Below, piece by piece: positions 24,660-33,054 of a stretch of 64,000 nucleotides of DNA. Numbering within the stretch: the stretch's first letter is position 1; each line of letters begins with the position of its first letter. The position numbers and the translations under genes were made by a program. The stretch covers positions 1,240,001-1,304,000 of the forward strand of contig NZ_CP163512.1 of NCBI RefSeq assembly GCF_041075285.1, given 5' to 3'. The DNA is from Providencia rettgeri. GTDB lineage: Bacteria; Pseudomonadota; Gammaproteobacteria; Enterobacterales; Enterobacteriaceae. The notes under the pieces are model-generated. The model had not been told where the DNA came from and made no database searches. It saw only the letters and a list, made by a program, of their open reading frames with translations.

Positions 24660-26033
24660 ATGGCGCAAGAGCAGCAAATGCTGAAACGAGGATTGAAAAA
24701 TAGGCATATCCAGTTGATTGCATTGGGGGGCGCTGTTGGTACAGGTTTGTTCCTCGGGATAGCAACAACCATACAAATGGCGGGGCCATCTGTTCTTTTA
24801 GGTTATGCATTGTGTGGCGTTATCGCTTTTCTCATTATGCGCCAGTTGGGTGAGATGATAGTTCAAGAGCCTGTTGCAGGTTCTTTTAGTCATTTCGCTT
24901 TTAAATATTGGGGTGGTTTTGCGGGGTTTTTATCCGGCTGGAACTACTGGTTTATGTTTATCCTCGTAGGAATGACGGAGTTGACCGCTGCGGGGAAATA
25001 TATGCAACATTGGTGGCCTGAGCTACCAATTTGGGTATCCGCAGCGATATTTTTTATTGCCGTTAATGCCGTAAACTTAGTTAATGTCCGTTCTTACGGT
25101 GAGACAGAGTTCTGGTTTGCATTAATTAAAGTAATTGCTGTTGTCGGCATGATTATTTTTGGTTGTTATCTCTTACTGAGTGGTCATGGTGGACCACAGG
25201 CTAAAATCAGTAACTTATGGGAATATGGCGGCTTTTTTGCGAAAGACTTCCATGGTCTGCTGATGGCATTGGCGATTATCATGTTCTCGTTTGGGGGCTT
25301 AGAACTGGTGGGGATCACTGCGGCTGAAGCTGAAGATCCTGAAAGAAGTATTCCAAAAGCCATCAACCAAGTTGTTTATCGTATCCTGATTTTCTATATT
25401 GGTTCACTTGCTGTGTTATTGGCACTTTATCCATGGGTTGACCTTGATGGAAAAACCAGTCCATTTGTTTTGATTTTCCATGAGTTAGGCGATTTACTGG
25501 TTGCTAATACCTTAAACTTTGTGATCTTAGTGGCTGCACTTTCTGTTTATAACAGTGGTGCTTATGCAACAAGCCGTATGCTATTTGGTTTATCTCAACA
25601 AAACAATGCCCCTAAATTCCTCTCAAAGGTGAACAAAGGTGGGGTTCCTATCATGGCACTGCTCGTTTCTGGGTTAGCGACTTCCGGCGGAATATTGATT
25701 AGCTTCGTGATGGAAGGAAAGGCGTTTGAATTATTAATGTCATTAGTGGTGACCACATTGGTGCTGAACTGGATCATGATTTGTGTTTCAAACTTGAAAT
25801 TCAGAGCTGCGATGAATAAACAAGGTGTAACAACCAAGTTTAAAAGCATTTACTACCCGTTCGGTAACTACCTTTGCTTAGCATTCTTGCTATTGATCTT
25901 AGGTATTATTTTAACCATGGATGGATTACGTGTTTCTGTTCTGATGATCCCTGTGTGGATTGGCGTACTTTGGATTGGCTATCAATTCTCCGGTGCTAAG
26001 AAACGAGATTTAGCAAAACGCCAGCAAAACTAG
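24660..26033 (+). CDS. Aromatic amino acid permease, PheP/AroP type
   Basis: 457 residues from the ATG at 24660 (preceded by GGGTAAAG); an in-frame TTG 42 bases upstream is less likely. Twelve membrane helices of the amino acid-polyamine-organocation family. It follows PheP and AroP closely: LKRGLKNRHIQLIALGGAVG, MRQLGEMIVQEPVAGSFSHF, FSFGGLELVGITAAEAEDPE and SVYNSGAYATSRMLFGLSQQ. These proton symporters import phenylalanine, tyrosine or tryptophan. Identity is shared between PheP and AroP, so I leave the symbol open. I saw no TyrR box upstream. Confidence 0.9.
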   Translation: MAQEQQMLKRGLKNRHIQLIALGGAVGTGLFLGIATTIQMAGPSVLLGYALCGVIAFLIMRQLGEMIVQEPVAGSFSHFAFKYWGGFAGFLSGWNYWFMFILVGMTELTAAGKYMQHWWPELPIWVSAAIFFIAVNAVNLVNVRSYGETEFWFALIKVIAVVGMIIFGCYLLLSGHGGPQAKISNLWEYGGFFAKDFHGLLMALAIIMFSFGGLELVGITAAEAEDPERSIPKAINQVVYRILIFYIGSLAVLLALYPWVDLDGKTSPFVLIFHELGDLLVANTLNFVILVAALSVYNSGAYATSRMLFGLSQQNNAPKFLSKVNKGGVPIMALLVSGLATSGGILISFVMEGKAFELLMSLVVTTLVLNWIMICVSNLKFRAAMNKQGVTTKFKSIYYPFGNYLCLAFLLLILGIILTMDGLRVSVLMIPVWIGVLWIGYQFSGAKKRDLAKRQQN

Positions 26034-26045
26034 TCTAGAAAGCGT

Positions 26046-26082
26046 AAAAAAGGCCAGAGATTTCCATCTACTGGCCTTTTTT
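26046..26082. terminator. Bidirectional terminator between the permease and pagP
   Basis: AAAAAGGCCAG and CTGGCCTTTTTT pair around a 13-base loop, with As before and Ts after, so it works for both convergent genes (stops at 26033 and 26097). Confidence 0.9.
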
Positions 26083-26096
26083 GTCTCAGTTTGCTG

Positions 26097-26699
26097 TTAC
26101 CACTGCCAACGCAGCCATGCAAACAATACGTTTCCGTTATTATAGGTTCCGGGAATATAGGTTGCTTGGAGTGAAAGTCTATCGTATTCGACCGAAACTA
26201 AAGGTAGTGGTGCTGGGATGGGGATGTAATACATATCTTTACGTGCAGTGACACTCAATGTGAAACCCGCGCCCATACGAAAACCATCGAGGTCTCCTGG
26301 GATCCACATTTTTTGGAAAGCGTAGCCACCGATTGGCTCCCAGTCGTTATGTGAGTCTTTAAAGGCCATTGCATAAATAGCGTGCCAATCATTATCTTCA
26401 TCATAACGGTATTTACCAAAACCGGCACCCCATGGGCGCTCGTTGTATTCATCGGTTTTCTTTTTGTCATACATTGCGCGGTTATGCCATGTGACCGCAG
26501 GGACATACAGTTCATACTTATCCGAGTCCCAAGTGGAACTGACATTGTTTTTGAATGTATCCCAAAGATTAGTTGATTGGTCTTGTGCTAGCGCAGGTGT
26601 TGATAGGCAGACGGTAGTGCCCATTAGTAGTGTGGCACCAATGACCCATGGTCTCTTGTTATAAACTCTCATTGAAAATCCAGTTTTTATCTCTGACAT
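26097..26699 (-). CDS. pagP: Lipid A palmitoyltransferase PagP
   Basis: 200 residues, or 191 if translation starts at the second ATG (26672), which gives a tidier signal peptide ending CLSTPALA. The mature protein is an eight-strand outer-membrane barrel. Catalytic positions known from E. coli are present: His in VTWHNR (residue 72 here) and Asp-Ser in AFKDSHNDW (115-116). The C-terminal strand ends in W. PagP moves palmitate from phospholipid to lipid A and is induced by PhoP in enterics. With mgrB 1.7 kb away, two PhoPQ-linked genes sit close together, although no PhoP box is clear here. Confidence 0.95.
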   Translation of the reverse strand: MSEIKTGFSMRVYNKRPWVIGATLLMGTTVCLSTPALAQDQSTNLWDTFKNNVSSTWDSDKYELYVPAVTWHNRAMYDKKKTDEYNERPWGAGFGKYRYDEDNDWHAIYAMAFKDSHNDWEPIGGYAFQKMWIPGDLDGFRMGAGFTLSVTARKDMYYIPIPAPLPLVSVEYDRLSLQATYIPGTYNNGNVLFAWLRWQW

Positions 26700-27271
26700 A
26701 ATTGATAACTAGCTCGCTAATGATGATCAGATTAGCATCTTTATAATAATTATGAGCTTAATTATTTTAATTAAGATACGCAAAAGATGACAGTATTTAT
26801 TCAATTGTAAGAAAAATAATTAAATAAAATTGCCAAAACAGGGCTAATAAAGAAAAATTGGTCAAAATACGACCATCTAAAACGTTATTTTAGTCTATTT
26901 TCACCTTATTTTAGCGTATAACTTTCCTAAAAAACGTAATGAGATGATTACACGCTGTTTTTGTTAGGATTTATGGGGAGGTTATTTTTTGTTAAAATTA
27001 ATAATTGATAAAAAATAAGTAATGGTACGTAATCTGTGTTTTTGCTAAATGATAATTTCAAAGCATTTTGGGGGACACTATTGTGAATAAGCGGGCGACT
27101 CTTTTTGATGTGAAAAATCCAGTTTTATGTCACTAAGTCATTAAAATTCATTTAGTAACCACTGGCATTTGTTAAGTGTTATGAGACAATCGAAGGGGTT
27201 GATTGTTTGATTTAATACTTATCTTAAATCAATGATATTGACGTATTTTTAATCAAGAAGAGGAACCACTT
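26700..27271. other. Intergenic region between divergent pagP and thiD
   Basis: 572 A+T-rich bases holding both promoters. CTTAATTA and TAATTAAG at about 26757-26775 form a palindrome upstream of pagP. No TPP riboswitch consensus is present ahead of thiD. A 17-codon ORF (GTG at 27083) behind GGGGGA has no other support. Confidence 0.5.
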
Positions 27272-28069
27272 ATGAGGATCAACGCGTTAACCATTGCCGG
27301 AACAGACCCAACTGGTGGGGCGGGTGTCCAAGCGGATTTAAAAACTTTTTCGGCACTCGGGGCTTATGGCACAAGCGTAATGACCGCATTAGTGGCACAA
27401 AATACACGTGGAGTACAATCCGTTCAGGAATTACCCGCCCAGTTTGTTGCAGCGCAGCTGGATTCAGTGCTTAGCGATGTGCGCATTGATACGGCCAAAA
27501 TTGGTATGTTGTTTAACCAAGCTAATGTGGTTGTTGTTGCCAACGCATTGAAGCAATACCCGATTCCGTTTGTGGTATTAGATACCGTGATGGTTGCAAA
27601 AAGTGGCGATCCATTATTGCTTCCTGATGCCGTAGAGGCACTGCGCCAGCAACTATTACCACTAGTTTCTTTAATTACCCCCAATTTACCTGAAGCTGCG
27701 GCATTGTTAGGTGAAGAAATGGCGCAAACAGAAGGTGAAATGTTAACCCAAGGCTATCAATTACTGGAAAAAGGTTGCCAAGCAGTCTTGATGAAAGGTG
27801 GGCATTTAACAGATGCACAAAGCCCTGATTGGCTAATTACCCCACAAGGGGAGTGGCGTTTTACTTCTGTTCGAGTCAATACAAAAAACACGCATGGTAC
27901 CGGCTGTACATTGTCAGCGGCATTAGCCGCATTACGTCCCCGTCATCTTGATTGGCAATCAACGGTGAGCGAAGCGAAAGCCTATTTGCAGGCGGCATTA
28001 GAACAAGCGGATAGCTTGGAAGTGGGACAAGGTATTGGGCCTGTCCATCATTTCCACGGGTGGTGGTAG
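27272..28069 (+). CDS. thiD: Hydroxymethylpyrimidine/phosphomethylpyrimidine kinase
   Basis: 265 residues, normal length. ThiD makes HMP pyrophosphate for thiamine synthesis by two successive phosphorylations. Ribokinase-fold motifs: AGTDPTGGAGVQADLKTF near the N-terminus, MLFNQANV, TPNLPEAAALLG in the middle, VLMKGGHL, and the catalytic loop NTHGTGCTLSAALAA near residue 210 with the conserved GTGCT. AGAGGA precedes the ATG. It stands alone, without thiM and without a visible TPP riboswitch, unlike the E. coli thiMD operon. Confidence 0.95.
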   Translation: MRINALTIAGTDPTGGAGVQADLKTFSALGAYGTSVMTALVAQNTRGVQSVQELPAQFVAAQLDSVLSDVRIDTAKIGMLFNQANVVVVANALKQYPIPFVVLDTVMVAKSGDPLLLPDAVEALRQQLLPLVSLITPNLPEAAALLGEEMAQTEGEMLTQGYQLLEKGCQAVLMKGGHLTDAQSPDWLITPQGEWRFTSVRVNTKNTHGTGCTLSAALAALRPRHLDWQSTVSEAKAYLQAALEQADSLEVGQGIGPVHHFHGWW

Positions 28070-28079
28070 TGCAAAACAC

Positions 28080-28110
28080 GATCAGGAAATCCGCATAAGA
28101 TTTCCTGATC
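28080..28110. terminator. Perfect inverted repeat between thiD and yegS
   Basis: GATCAGGAAATC and GATTTCCTGATC form a perfect 12-bp stem around CGCATAA between the convergent stops at 28069 and 28120. T-runs are weak on both sides; it probably serves both genes. Confidence 0.7.
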
Positions 28111-28119
28111 TTATCTCCC

Positions 28120-29019
28120 TTAAGCTAATAAATGACATTGTGGGGGAAGCCTGCATTGAATGACATTGGCTTGAACTTTAAAGGTAAATGAATCCCCTGA
28201 TAAAGGTTCTCCATCGAGGTTTAATACCATTTGATGGGGAGATGAGATTTCTACCCAAGTTAGGCTTTTTTCAATTAAATGTTCATTTTTGTCAGTTGAA
28301 AATAGATTGCTCAATAACGCAGGTATCACGTCTCTTGAAGGCACAATCAACAAGTTAAGCTTACCATCATTGATAAGCGCGTGTGGTGTGAGTTGTTGGC
28401 CTCCACCTGCTTGTTTTCCATTGCCAATAGCAATAACCAGCGTTTCGCCTTCCCAAGTAAAATTTTCTGATCTAATACGGCAAATATCCGTTTTCAATGT
28501 GTCGGGCCGTAAAAGACCATTTATCACATAAGCGGCACCCCCGAGTGCTGACTTCAGCGCTTCTGGGGTTTCTGTGGTGATCCGTGTACCAAAACCGCCT
28601 GTCGCCATATTAATAAAATAGTATTTTTCATTAACCTGAGTGATATCAATGGGGACTGCTTTTCCTTTTACTGCAAGGGATAACGCAGACTCAATATCTA
28701 AAGGAATATTTGCACTCGTCGCAAAGTCATTGGCAGTGCCCATTGGGAGAATACCTAAAGCAGGGCGTTGTTGGGGGGAAAACTGCATCAGTGTACTGGC
28801 AATGGCATTGATTGTGCCATCACCGCCAGCAGCGATAACCGTTGCAATATTATTTTCTATTGCATCGGCAATAAAATCATGGGTGTCTTGCATTTCCCAT
28901 GGAATTCGCACTGTGATTGCATAACCTTCTTGACGCAAGTGTTCTATGGCTTTTCGCAGTTCAGCGTTATTCGATTGCTTGCCGTTGAGGATAATCATAG
29001 CTGACTGATAGTTAATCAT
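28120..29019 (-). CDS. yegS: Lipid kinase YegS
   Basis: 299 residues, the size of E. coli YegS. The diacylglycerol-kinase-type catalytic domain shows AAGGDGTINAIAST (nucleotide loop) and GILPMGTANDFATS (residues about 91-104). The C-terminal beta-sandwich includes IGNGKQAGGGQQLTPHALIN with the acidic DGKL. YegS phosphorylates lipids such as phosphatidylglycerol in vitro; its role in the cell is unclear. The cyaR small RNA is encoded about 110 bases upstream on the same strand, as in the yegQ region of E. coli. Confidence 0.93.
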   Translation of the reverse strand: MINYQSAMIILNGKQSNNAELRKAIEHLRQEGYAITVRIPWEMQDTHDFIADAIENNIATVIAAGGDGTINAIASTLMQFSPQQRPALGILPMGTANDFATSANIPLDIESALSLAVKGKAVPIDITQVNEKYYFINMATGGFGTRITTETPEALKSALGGAAYVINGLLRPDTLKTDICRIRSENFTWEGETLVIAIGNGKQAGGGQQLTPHALINDGKLNLLIVPSRDVIPALLSNLFSTDKNEHLIEKSLTWVEISSPHQMVLNLDGEPLSGDSFTFKVQANVIQCRLPPQCHLLA

Positions 29020-29132
29020 AAATACGCATCCATTTGGTTAATTACCTAAAATGAGTATAAGAGGATTAAGCTTGGGAAAGGAAATATTTTATCTTTTTTA
29101 CAGAAAAGCTAATCAGGAAGTGAAAGGCTAGA

Positions 29133-29221
29133 TAAAAGAAATGGCTAGCTCAAGGGAGATTGAGCCAGCCAAGGAGGTGGTTCCTAGTCTTATTTTATGA
29201 CTTTCTAGTTCTTCATTTTCG
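29133..29221 (-). ncRNA. cyaR: CyaR (RyeE) small regulatory RNA
   Basis: About 89 nt on the minus strand. It contains the conserved single-stranded target-binding segment AGGAACCACCTCCTTGGC, nearly identical to E. coli CyaR, and the loop AATCTCCCTT. The terminator stem is GGCTGGCTCA with TGAGCTAGCC, followed by ATTTCTTTTATC. The -10 TATAGT is at 29228-29233, putting the start near 29221. It lies next to trhP (yegQ), as in E. coli. CyaR is an Hfq-dependent RNA that represses ompX, luxS, nadE and yqaE in E. coli. The length agrees with the 87-nt E. coli RNA. Confidence 0.92.
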
Positions 29222-29251
29222 AGTGTGACTATACGATATTGAATAACCAAT

Positions 29252-29273
29252 TGATGTGATCTGTTGCATAAAA
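29252..29273 (-). promoter_or_regulatory. CRP-like binding site for cyaR
   Basis: On the minus strand the downstream half is AGATCACAT, identical to the CRP consensus; the upstream half (TATGC) is weak. The centre is 41.5 bases upstream of the predicted cyaR start, the class II activator position. cyaR is CRP-dependent in E. coli. Confidence 0.7.
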
Positions 29274-29312
29274 TTGGATATTGAGTGCACTTTTTAGAGA
29301 AAATGTCAATAA

Positions 29313-29327
29313 CGAGAATGATTCTCA
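29313..29327. promoter_or_regulatory. Fur-like palindrome
   Basis: CGAGAATGATTCTCA matches the Fur 7-1-7 pattern TGATAATNATTATCA at 11 of 14 defined positions and is close to a perfect palindrome. It lies about 90 bases upstream of cyaR, just upstream of a perfect TTGACA on the minus strand (29303-29308). Confidence 0.45.
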
Positions 29328-29370
29328 AATGGGAAATGGCATTTAAAGTGAAATTTATTGAACAGTTGCC

Positions 29371-29416
29371 AATAAAAAAGCCAAAAATTCAAAAAATGAA
29401 TGATGAATTTTTGGCT
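29371..29416 (-). terminator. Terminator of trhP
   Basis: On the minus strand AGCCAAAAATTC and GAATTTTTGGCT form a 12-bp stem followed by TTTTTTA, about 40 bases after the trhP stop. Confidence 0.88.
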
Positions 29417-29455
29417 AGATGATCATGTGCTTTCTAATAAAATGCGTATTAGAAA

Positions 29456-30841
29456 TTAACTTGCAATGTGGTTTTCTGACTGAATTTGATGAGGCGCGCG
29501 GGTTGTTGTGCCTGCAAGGTTGCGGATCAACAGGCCAAAGTTGACATCAACATCTTCAGGGATAGGTAAATACACCACATGACCATTACCTGGTGCAACA
29601 TCGATGGCTTCACCTTTACGGTTAGTGAGTGTATCAAGGGTAAATACAATATTGCCCGCAGGTGTCATCATTTCTAAACTATCACCTACACTAAACTTAT
29701 TTTTCACATCCACTTCAGCAAGTCCATTGACACGTTTACCGGTAAATTCACCAACAAACTGTTGGGTATCTGACACGGAATAGCCGTATTCGTACGTTTG
29801 ATAGGCATCATGAGTATGGCGGCGTAAGAAACCTTCGGTATAACCACGGTGAGCTAACCCTTCTAAGGTGGTTAATAATGTTGGGTCGAACGGTTTACCT
29901 GCAACGGCATCATCAATGGCGCGACGATACACTTGCGCAGTACGAGCGCAATAATAGAATGATTTGGTACGCCCTTCAATTTTCAACGAGTGAACACCCA
30001 TTTTGGTCAGGTTTTCAACATGTTCAATCGCACGAAGATCTTTAGAGTTCATGATATAAGTGCCATGTTCATCCTCGAAAGCGGTCATATATTCGCCGGG
30101 ACGTTTAGCTTCCTCAATCATAAACACTTTATCAGTCGGTGCACCAGCCCCGAGTGTTGGTGCGATGTTTTGTACAGGGATTGGTTCATGAAGATGGACA
30201 ATATTACCCACATCATCTTCTTTACCTTCTTCCACTTTGTATTCCCAACGGCATGCATTGGTGCAGGTGCCTTGATTCGGATCTCGCTTATTAATATAGC
30301 CAGATAGTAAGCAGCGGCCTGAGTAAGCCATACATAATGCACCGTGAACGAACACTTCCAACTCGATATCAGGTACTTGCTGGCGAATTTCTGCAATTTC
30401 TTCCAAAGACAACTCGCGGGATAAAATCACGCGAGTTAAGCCCATCTGTTTCCAGAATTTTACCGATGCCCAGTTAACAGCATTAGCTTGAACGGATAAG
30501 TGAATATCCATTTCAGGGAAAGCTTCACGCACCATCATAATCAGACCAGGATCAGACATAATCAATGCATCCGGGCCCATTTCAATAACAGGGGTTAAGT
30601 CACGAATAAAGGTTTTTAATTTGGCATTGTGTGGTGCGATATTGACTACTACATAAAATTTCTTACCCAATTCATGGGCTTCTTGAATACCTTTTGCGAG
30701 ATTTTCGTGGTTAAACTCGTTATTACGGACGCGTAGGCTATAACGGGGTTGCCCTGCATAGACAGCATCTGCACCGTAAGCAAATGCGTAGCGCATATTC
30801 TTTAATGAACCGGCAGGGGATAAAAGCTCTGGTGTAAACAT
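29456..30841 (-). CDS. trhP: tRNA 5-hydroxyuridine(34) synthesis protein TrhP (YegQ)
   Basis: 461 residues, peptidase U32 family. Identity to E. coli YegQ is high over the whole length: MFTPELLSPAGSLKNMRYAF at the start, LSREL, and the cysteine cluster GALCMAYSGRC with GTCTNACRWEY (about residues 167-203) that is likely to hold an iron-sulfur cluster. Despite the family name it is not a protease: TrhP makes ho5U34 in tRNA with prephenate as a cofactor source, alongside TrhO. Monocistronic, with a terminator downstream and cyaR beyond it. Confidence 0.95.
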   Translation of the reverse strand: MFTPELLSPAGSLKNMRYAFAYGADAVYAGQPRYSLRVRNNEFNHENLAKGIQEAHELGKKFYVVVNIAPHNAKLKTFIRDLTPVIEMGPDALIMSDPGLIMMVREAFPEMDIHLSVQANAVNWASVKFWKQMGLTRVILSRELSLEEIAEIRQQVPDIELEVFVHGALCMAYSGRCLLSGYINKRDPNQGTCTNACRWEYKVEEGKEDDVGNIVHLHEPIPVQNIAPTLGAGAPTDKVFMIEEAKRPGEYMTAFEDEHGTYIMNSKDLRAIEHVENLTKMGVHSLKIEGRTKSFYYCARTAQVYRRAIDDAVAGKPFDPTLLTTLEGLAHRGYTEGFLRRHTHDAYQTYEYGYSVSDTQQFVGEFTGKRVNGLAEVDVKNKFSVGDSLEMMTPAGNIVFTLDTLTNRKGEAIDVAPGNGHVVYLPIPEDVDVNFGLLIRNLAGTTTRAPHQIQSENHIAS

Positions 30842-30967
30842 GGTTTGTCTCTATCTGATATCAAGTCAGCACCATCTCAGGTGAAATGGCGTATTAAGGG
30901 CGGTGATTTTAACGCTAAATCTACAAAAAACCAAATATCCCTCAATAAATGTACGTCTATTTAATGG

Positions 30968-31663
30968 TTAAACATCATCCCAGCGGTAACCCAAGCCATA
31001 AATTGAACGAATAAAGGTTTTTTCGTTATCTAATGATTCTAGTTTACGACGTAAATTTTTCACATGGCTGTCAATGGTACGATCAGTTACCACTCGGTGA
31101 TCATCATAGAGAATGTCGAGAAGTTGATCGCGGGAGAATACAGTACCTGCATTATCAGAGAGAAATTTAAGTAAACGGAATTCCGCCGGGGTGAGTTCAA
31201 GTAATTTTGTTCCGTAGCGCACTTGGAATGCATTTTCGTCAATAATCAGTTGGGTTGAATTATTGGATTGTGTTGGTTCAATAGCAACTTGGCAACGGCG
31301 TAAAATGGTTTTGACACGAGCCACCACTTCACGAGGGCTGAAAGGTTTACAAATATAGTCATCAGCCCCAATTTCTAACCCTAATAAACGGTCGATTTCT
31401 TCAGTTTTGGCGGTCACCATTACAATCGGTACATCACTGAATTTGCGTAATTCACGGCAAACGGCTAATCCATCTAAACCGGGTAACATTAAATCTAATA
31501 AGATCAAGTCAGTGTGGTTATTTTTTACAAAGGGGATCACTTCATCGCCACGACTCAGTAAGGTTGGAAGGTAGTTCGCGGCTTGTAAGTAATCAAACAA
31601 AAGTTGGCCTAGTTTAGGCTCATCTTCCACAATCAAAACATGGGCATTATGACTTTCTGCCAT
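30968..31663 (-). CDS. baeR: Envelope-stress response regulator BaeR
   Basis: 231 residues, OmpR family. The receiver domain has the acidic pair EDEP, the phosphorylated Asp in [11 protein letters not shown] (about residue 56) and lysine in ICKPFSPRE. The winged-helix domain has [28 protein letters not shown] and [11 protein letters not shown]. With BaeS it senses envelope damage, indole and other compounds and induces mdtABC and spy in E. coli. The start follows the baeS stop by two bases (GGAGTTAACC ahead of ATG lies inside baeS). Confidence 0.96.
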   Translation of the reverse strand: MAESHNAHVLIVEDEPKLGQLLFDYLQAANYLPTLLSRGDEVIPFVKNNHTDLILLDLMLPGLDGLAVCRELRKFSDVPIVMVTAKTEEIDRLLGLEIGADDYICKPFSPREVVARVKTILRRCQVAIEPTQSNNSTQLIIDENAFQVRYGTKLLELTPAEFRLLKFLSDNAGTVFSRDQLLDILYDDHRVVTDRTIDSHVKNLRRKLESLDNEKTFIRSIYGLGYRWDDV

Positions 31664-31665
31664 GG

Positions 31666-33054
31666 TTAACTCCCTTTTTCCTGAGATTGCATGGGTAATA
31701 TGATCGTGATTTTGATACCACCCAGTGCAGAAGGTGTTGCACTGATCGTACCATTATGCGCTTCAACGATATTATAGCAAATGGCTAACCCTAAACCCGA
31801 ACCGCCACTGGCACGGTTACGGGAGCCTTCTGCGCGGTAAAAACGTTCGAAAATATGCTGACATTGCTGTGCAGACAAGCCTGGAGCGCTATCTTGCCAA
31901 ACAACAGAGAATTGTTTGTGTTGCTGCGAAACGTCAATCACAATCTGCCCACCCGCATCGGTGTAACGTAGGCTATTTTCCATTAGGTTATAGAACAATT
32001 GATTAATACGGTCAGGATCAGCAAATACAAAGGCTTGTTCGATAAAGTGGCGAGAAACCGTCAATTGTTGGCTTTCAATGCGCCAGCGAGATTGACCAAT
32101 CACCATATCCAGTAATGGAATCATATCAATGGGTTGTTTGCGGTAGATGAGTGAACCACGATCAGATAGTGAGAGTTGATGTAAATCATTCACTAGTTTA
32201 ATAAGGGTATGTGTTTCATTGAGTAGGGAGTTGATCGTTTCTGGTGTTGCTTGGCGGACACCATCTTGCACGGCTTCTAATTCGCCCTGCAAAACGGATA
32301 ACGGTGTGCGTAATTCGTGAGAAATATCTGCCATATAATCACGACGCATTTGCTCGTTTTTTTCGAGAGTGGAAGCGAGGTGATTGAAATCTTTTGCAAG
32401 TTGGCCTAATTCATCACGACCTTCTTCTGGCACACGAGTGGTAAAATCCCCACGTGCTAACTGATTAGTGCCCTCCAATAAGCGTTTGATGGGTTTTAAA
32501 AAACTCCGAGCCAGAAAAATAGTGGCAATAAGTGCGACAAACAGAGAAAGTGCGGCAATTACCCAACTGGTATAGAGTTGTTTGCTGTCAAATCGGCGGT
32601 CTAAAGCACTGCTGATACCGTCTTCATAGCTGGCAACTAGCCAACCGACAGTATGACCGTCATCGGTGACAATCGGTTCGCGGATCACTTTATTTGGTAG
32701 TGGAGTTTCTTTACCAAAAATGAGTCTGTCTTGAGTGTCATATACCCAAAAAATAGTTCGCCAGCGTTGGCGCATGGGGCCGCGGTGCTGTTGGTGTTCA
32801 ACTGAGCGCAAAATGCGGAAAAAATTGCGCTCATCACCCAGCAAAAAACGCCAGTTTCCCGATTCTTGATATTGCTCCGCAAGGGCGGTAGAAATCTGCT
32901 CAACGCGTTGTTGGTCATTTTCTTTAATATAGTCAACGAAACCATGTTGAAAGCTCAAACGTACGCCTTGGTGCATGATCACCACAAGTAGCAAGCAAGT
33001 TGCAAAAATAGCCAAAAAGAGTCGGGTACTCACACTGTTAAACCTAAATTTCAT
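31666..33054 (-). CDS. baeS: Envelope-stress sensor histidine kinase BaeS
   Basis: 462 residues from the ATG at 33054, six bases after CGGAGA; an upstream TTG in frame is not needed. TM1 is about residues 11-29, followed by a periplasmic sensor of about 130 residues, TM2 near residue 165-185, HAMP, then the DHp box [16 protein letters not shown] with the phospho-histidine. The ATPase domain has [14 protein letters not shown] (N box) and [14 protein letters not shown] (G box). The start lies inside the end of mdtC, so translation is coupled. mdtD, found between mdtC and baeS in E. coli, is absent. Confidence 0.95.
   Translation of the reverse strand: MKFRFNSVSTRLFLAIFATCLLLVVIMHQGVRLSFQHGFVDYIKENDQQRVEQISTALAEQYQESGNWRFLLGDERNFFRILRSVEHQQHRGPMRQRWRTIFWVYDTQDRLIFGKETPLPNKVIREPIVTDDGHTVGWLVASYEDGISSALDRRFDSKQLYTSWVIAALSLFVALIATIFLARSFLKPIKRLLEGTNQLARGDFTTRVPEEGRDELGQLAKDFNHLASTLEKNEQMRRDYMADISHELRTPLSVLQGELEAVQDGVRQATPETINSLLNETHTLIKLVNDLHQLSLSDRGSLIYRKQPIDMIPLLDMVIGQSRWRIESQQLTVSRHFIEQAFVFADPDRINQLFYNLMENSLRYTDAGGQIVIDVSQQHKQFSVVWQDSAPGLSAQQCQHIFERFYRAEGSRNRASGGSGLGLAICYNIVEAHNGTISATPSALGGIKITIILPMQSQEKGS

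Larger units (their letters stand above)
29020..29455. other. Intergenic region holding cyaR
   Basis: 436 bases between yegS and trhP, both on the minus strand. In order of minus-strand transcription it holds the trhP terminator, a Fur-like palindrome, a CRP-like site, cyaR and its terminator, then the yegS leader. A 66-codon ORF across the small RNA is a coincidence. Confidence 0.8.

Noticed and set aside
27083..27136. 17-codon GTG ORF ahead of thiD
   Set aside because: Only a GGGGGA stretch supports it; no leader-peptide codons or attenuator hairpins follow.
26700..27271. TPP riboswitch upstream of thiD
   Set aside because: I looked for the conserved CTGAGA and ACCTGATCTGG segments and found neither.
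29128..29328. 66-codon minus-strand ORF over cyaR
   Set aside because: It spans the cyaR promoter, RNA and terminator and has no ribosome-binding site.
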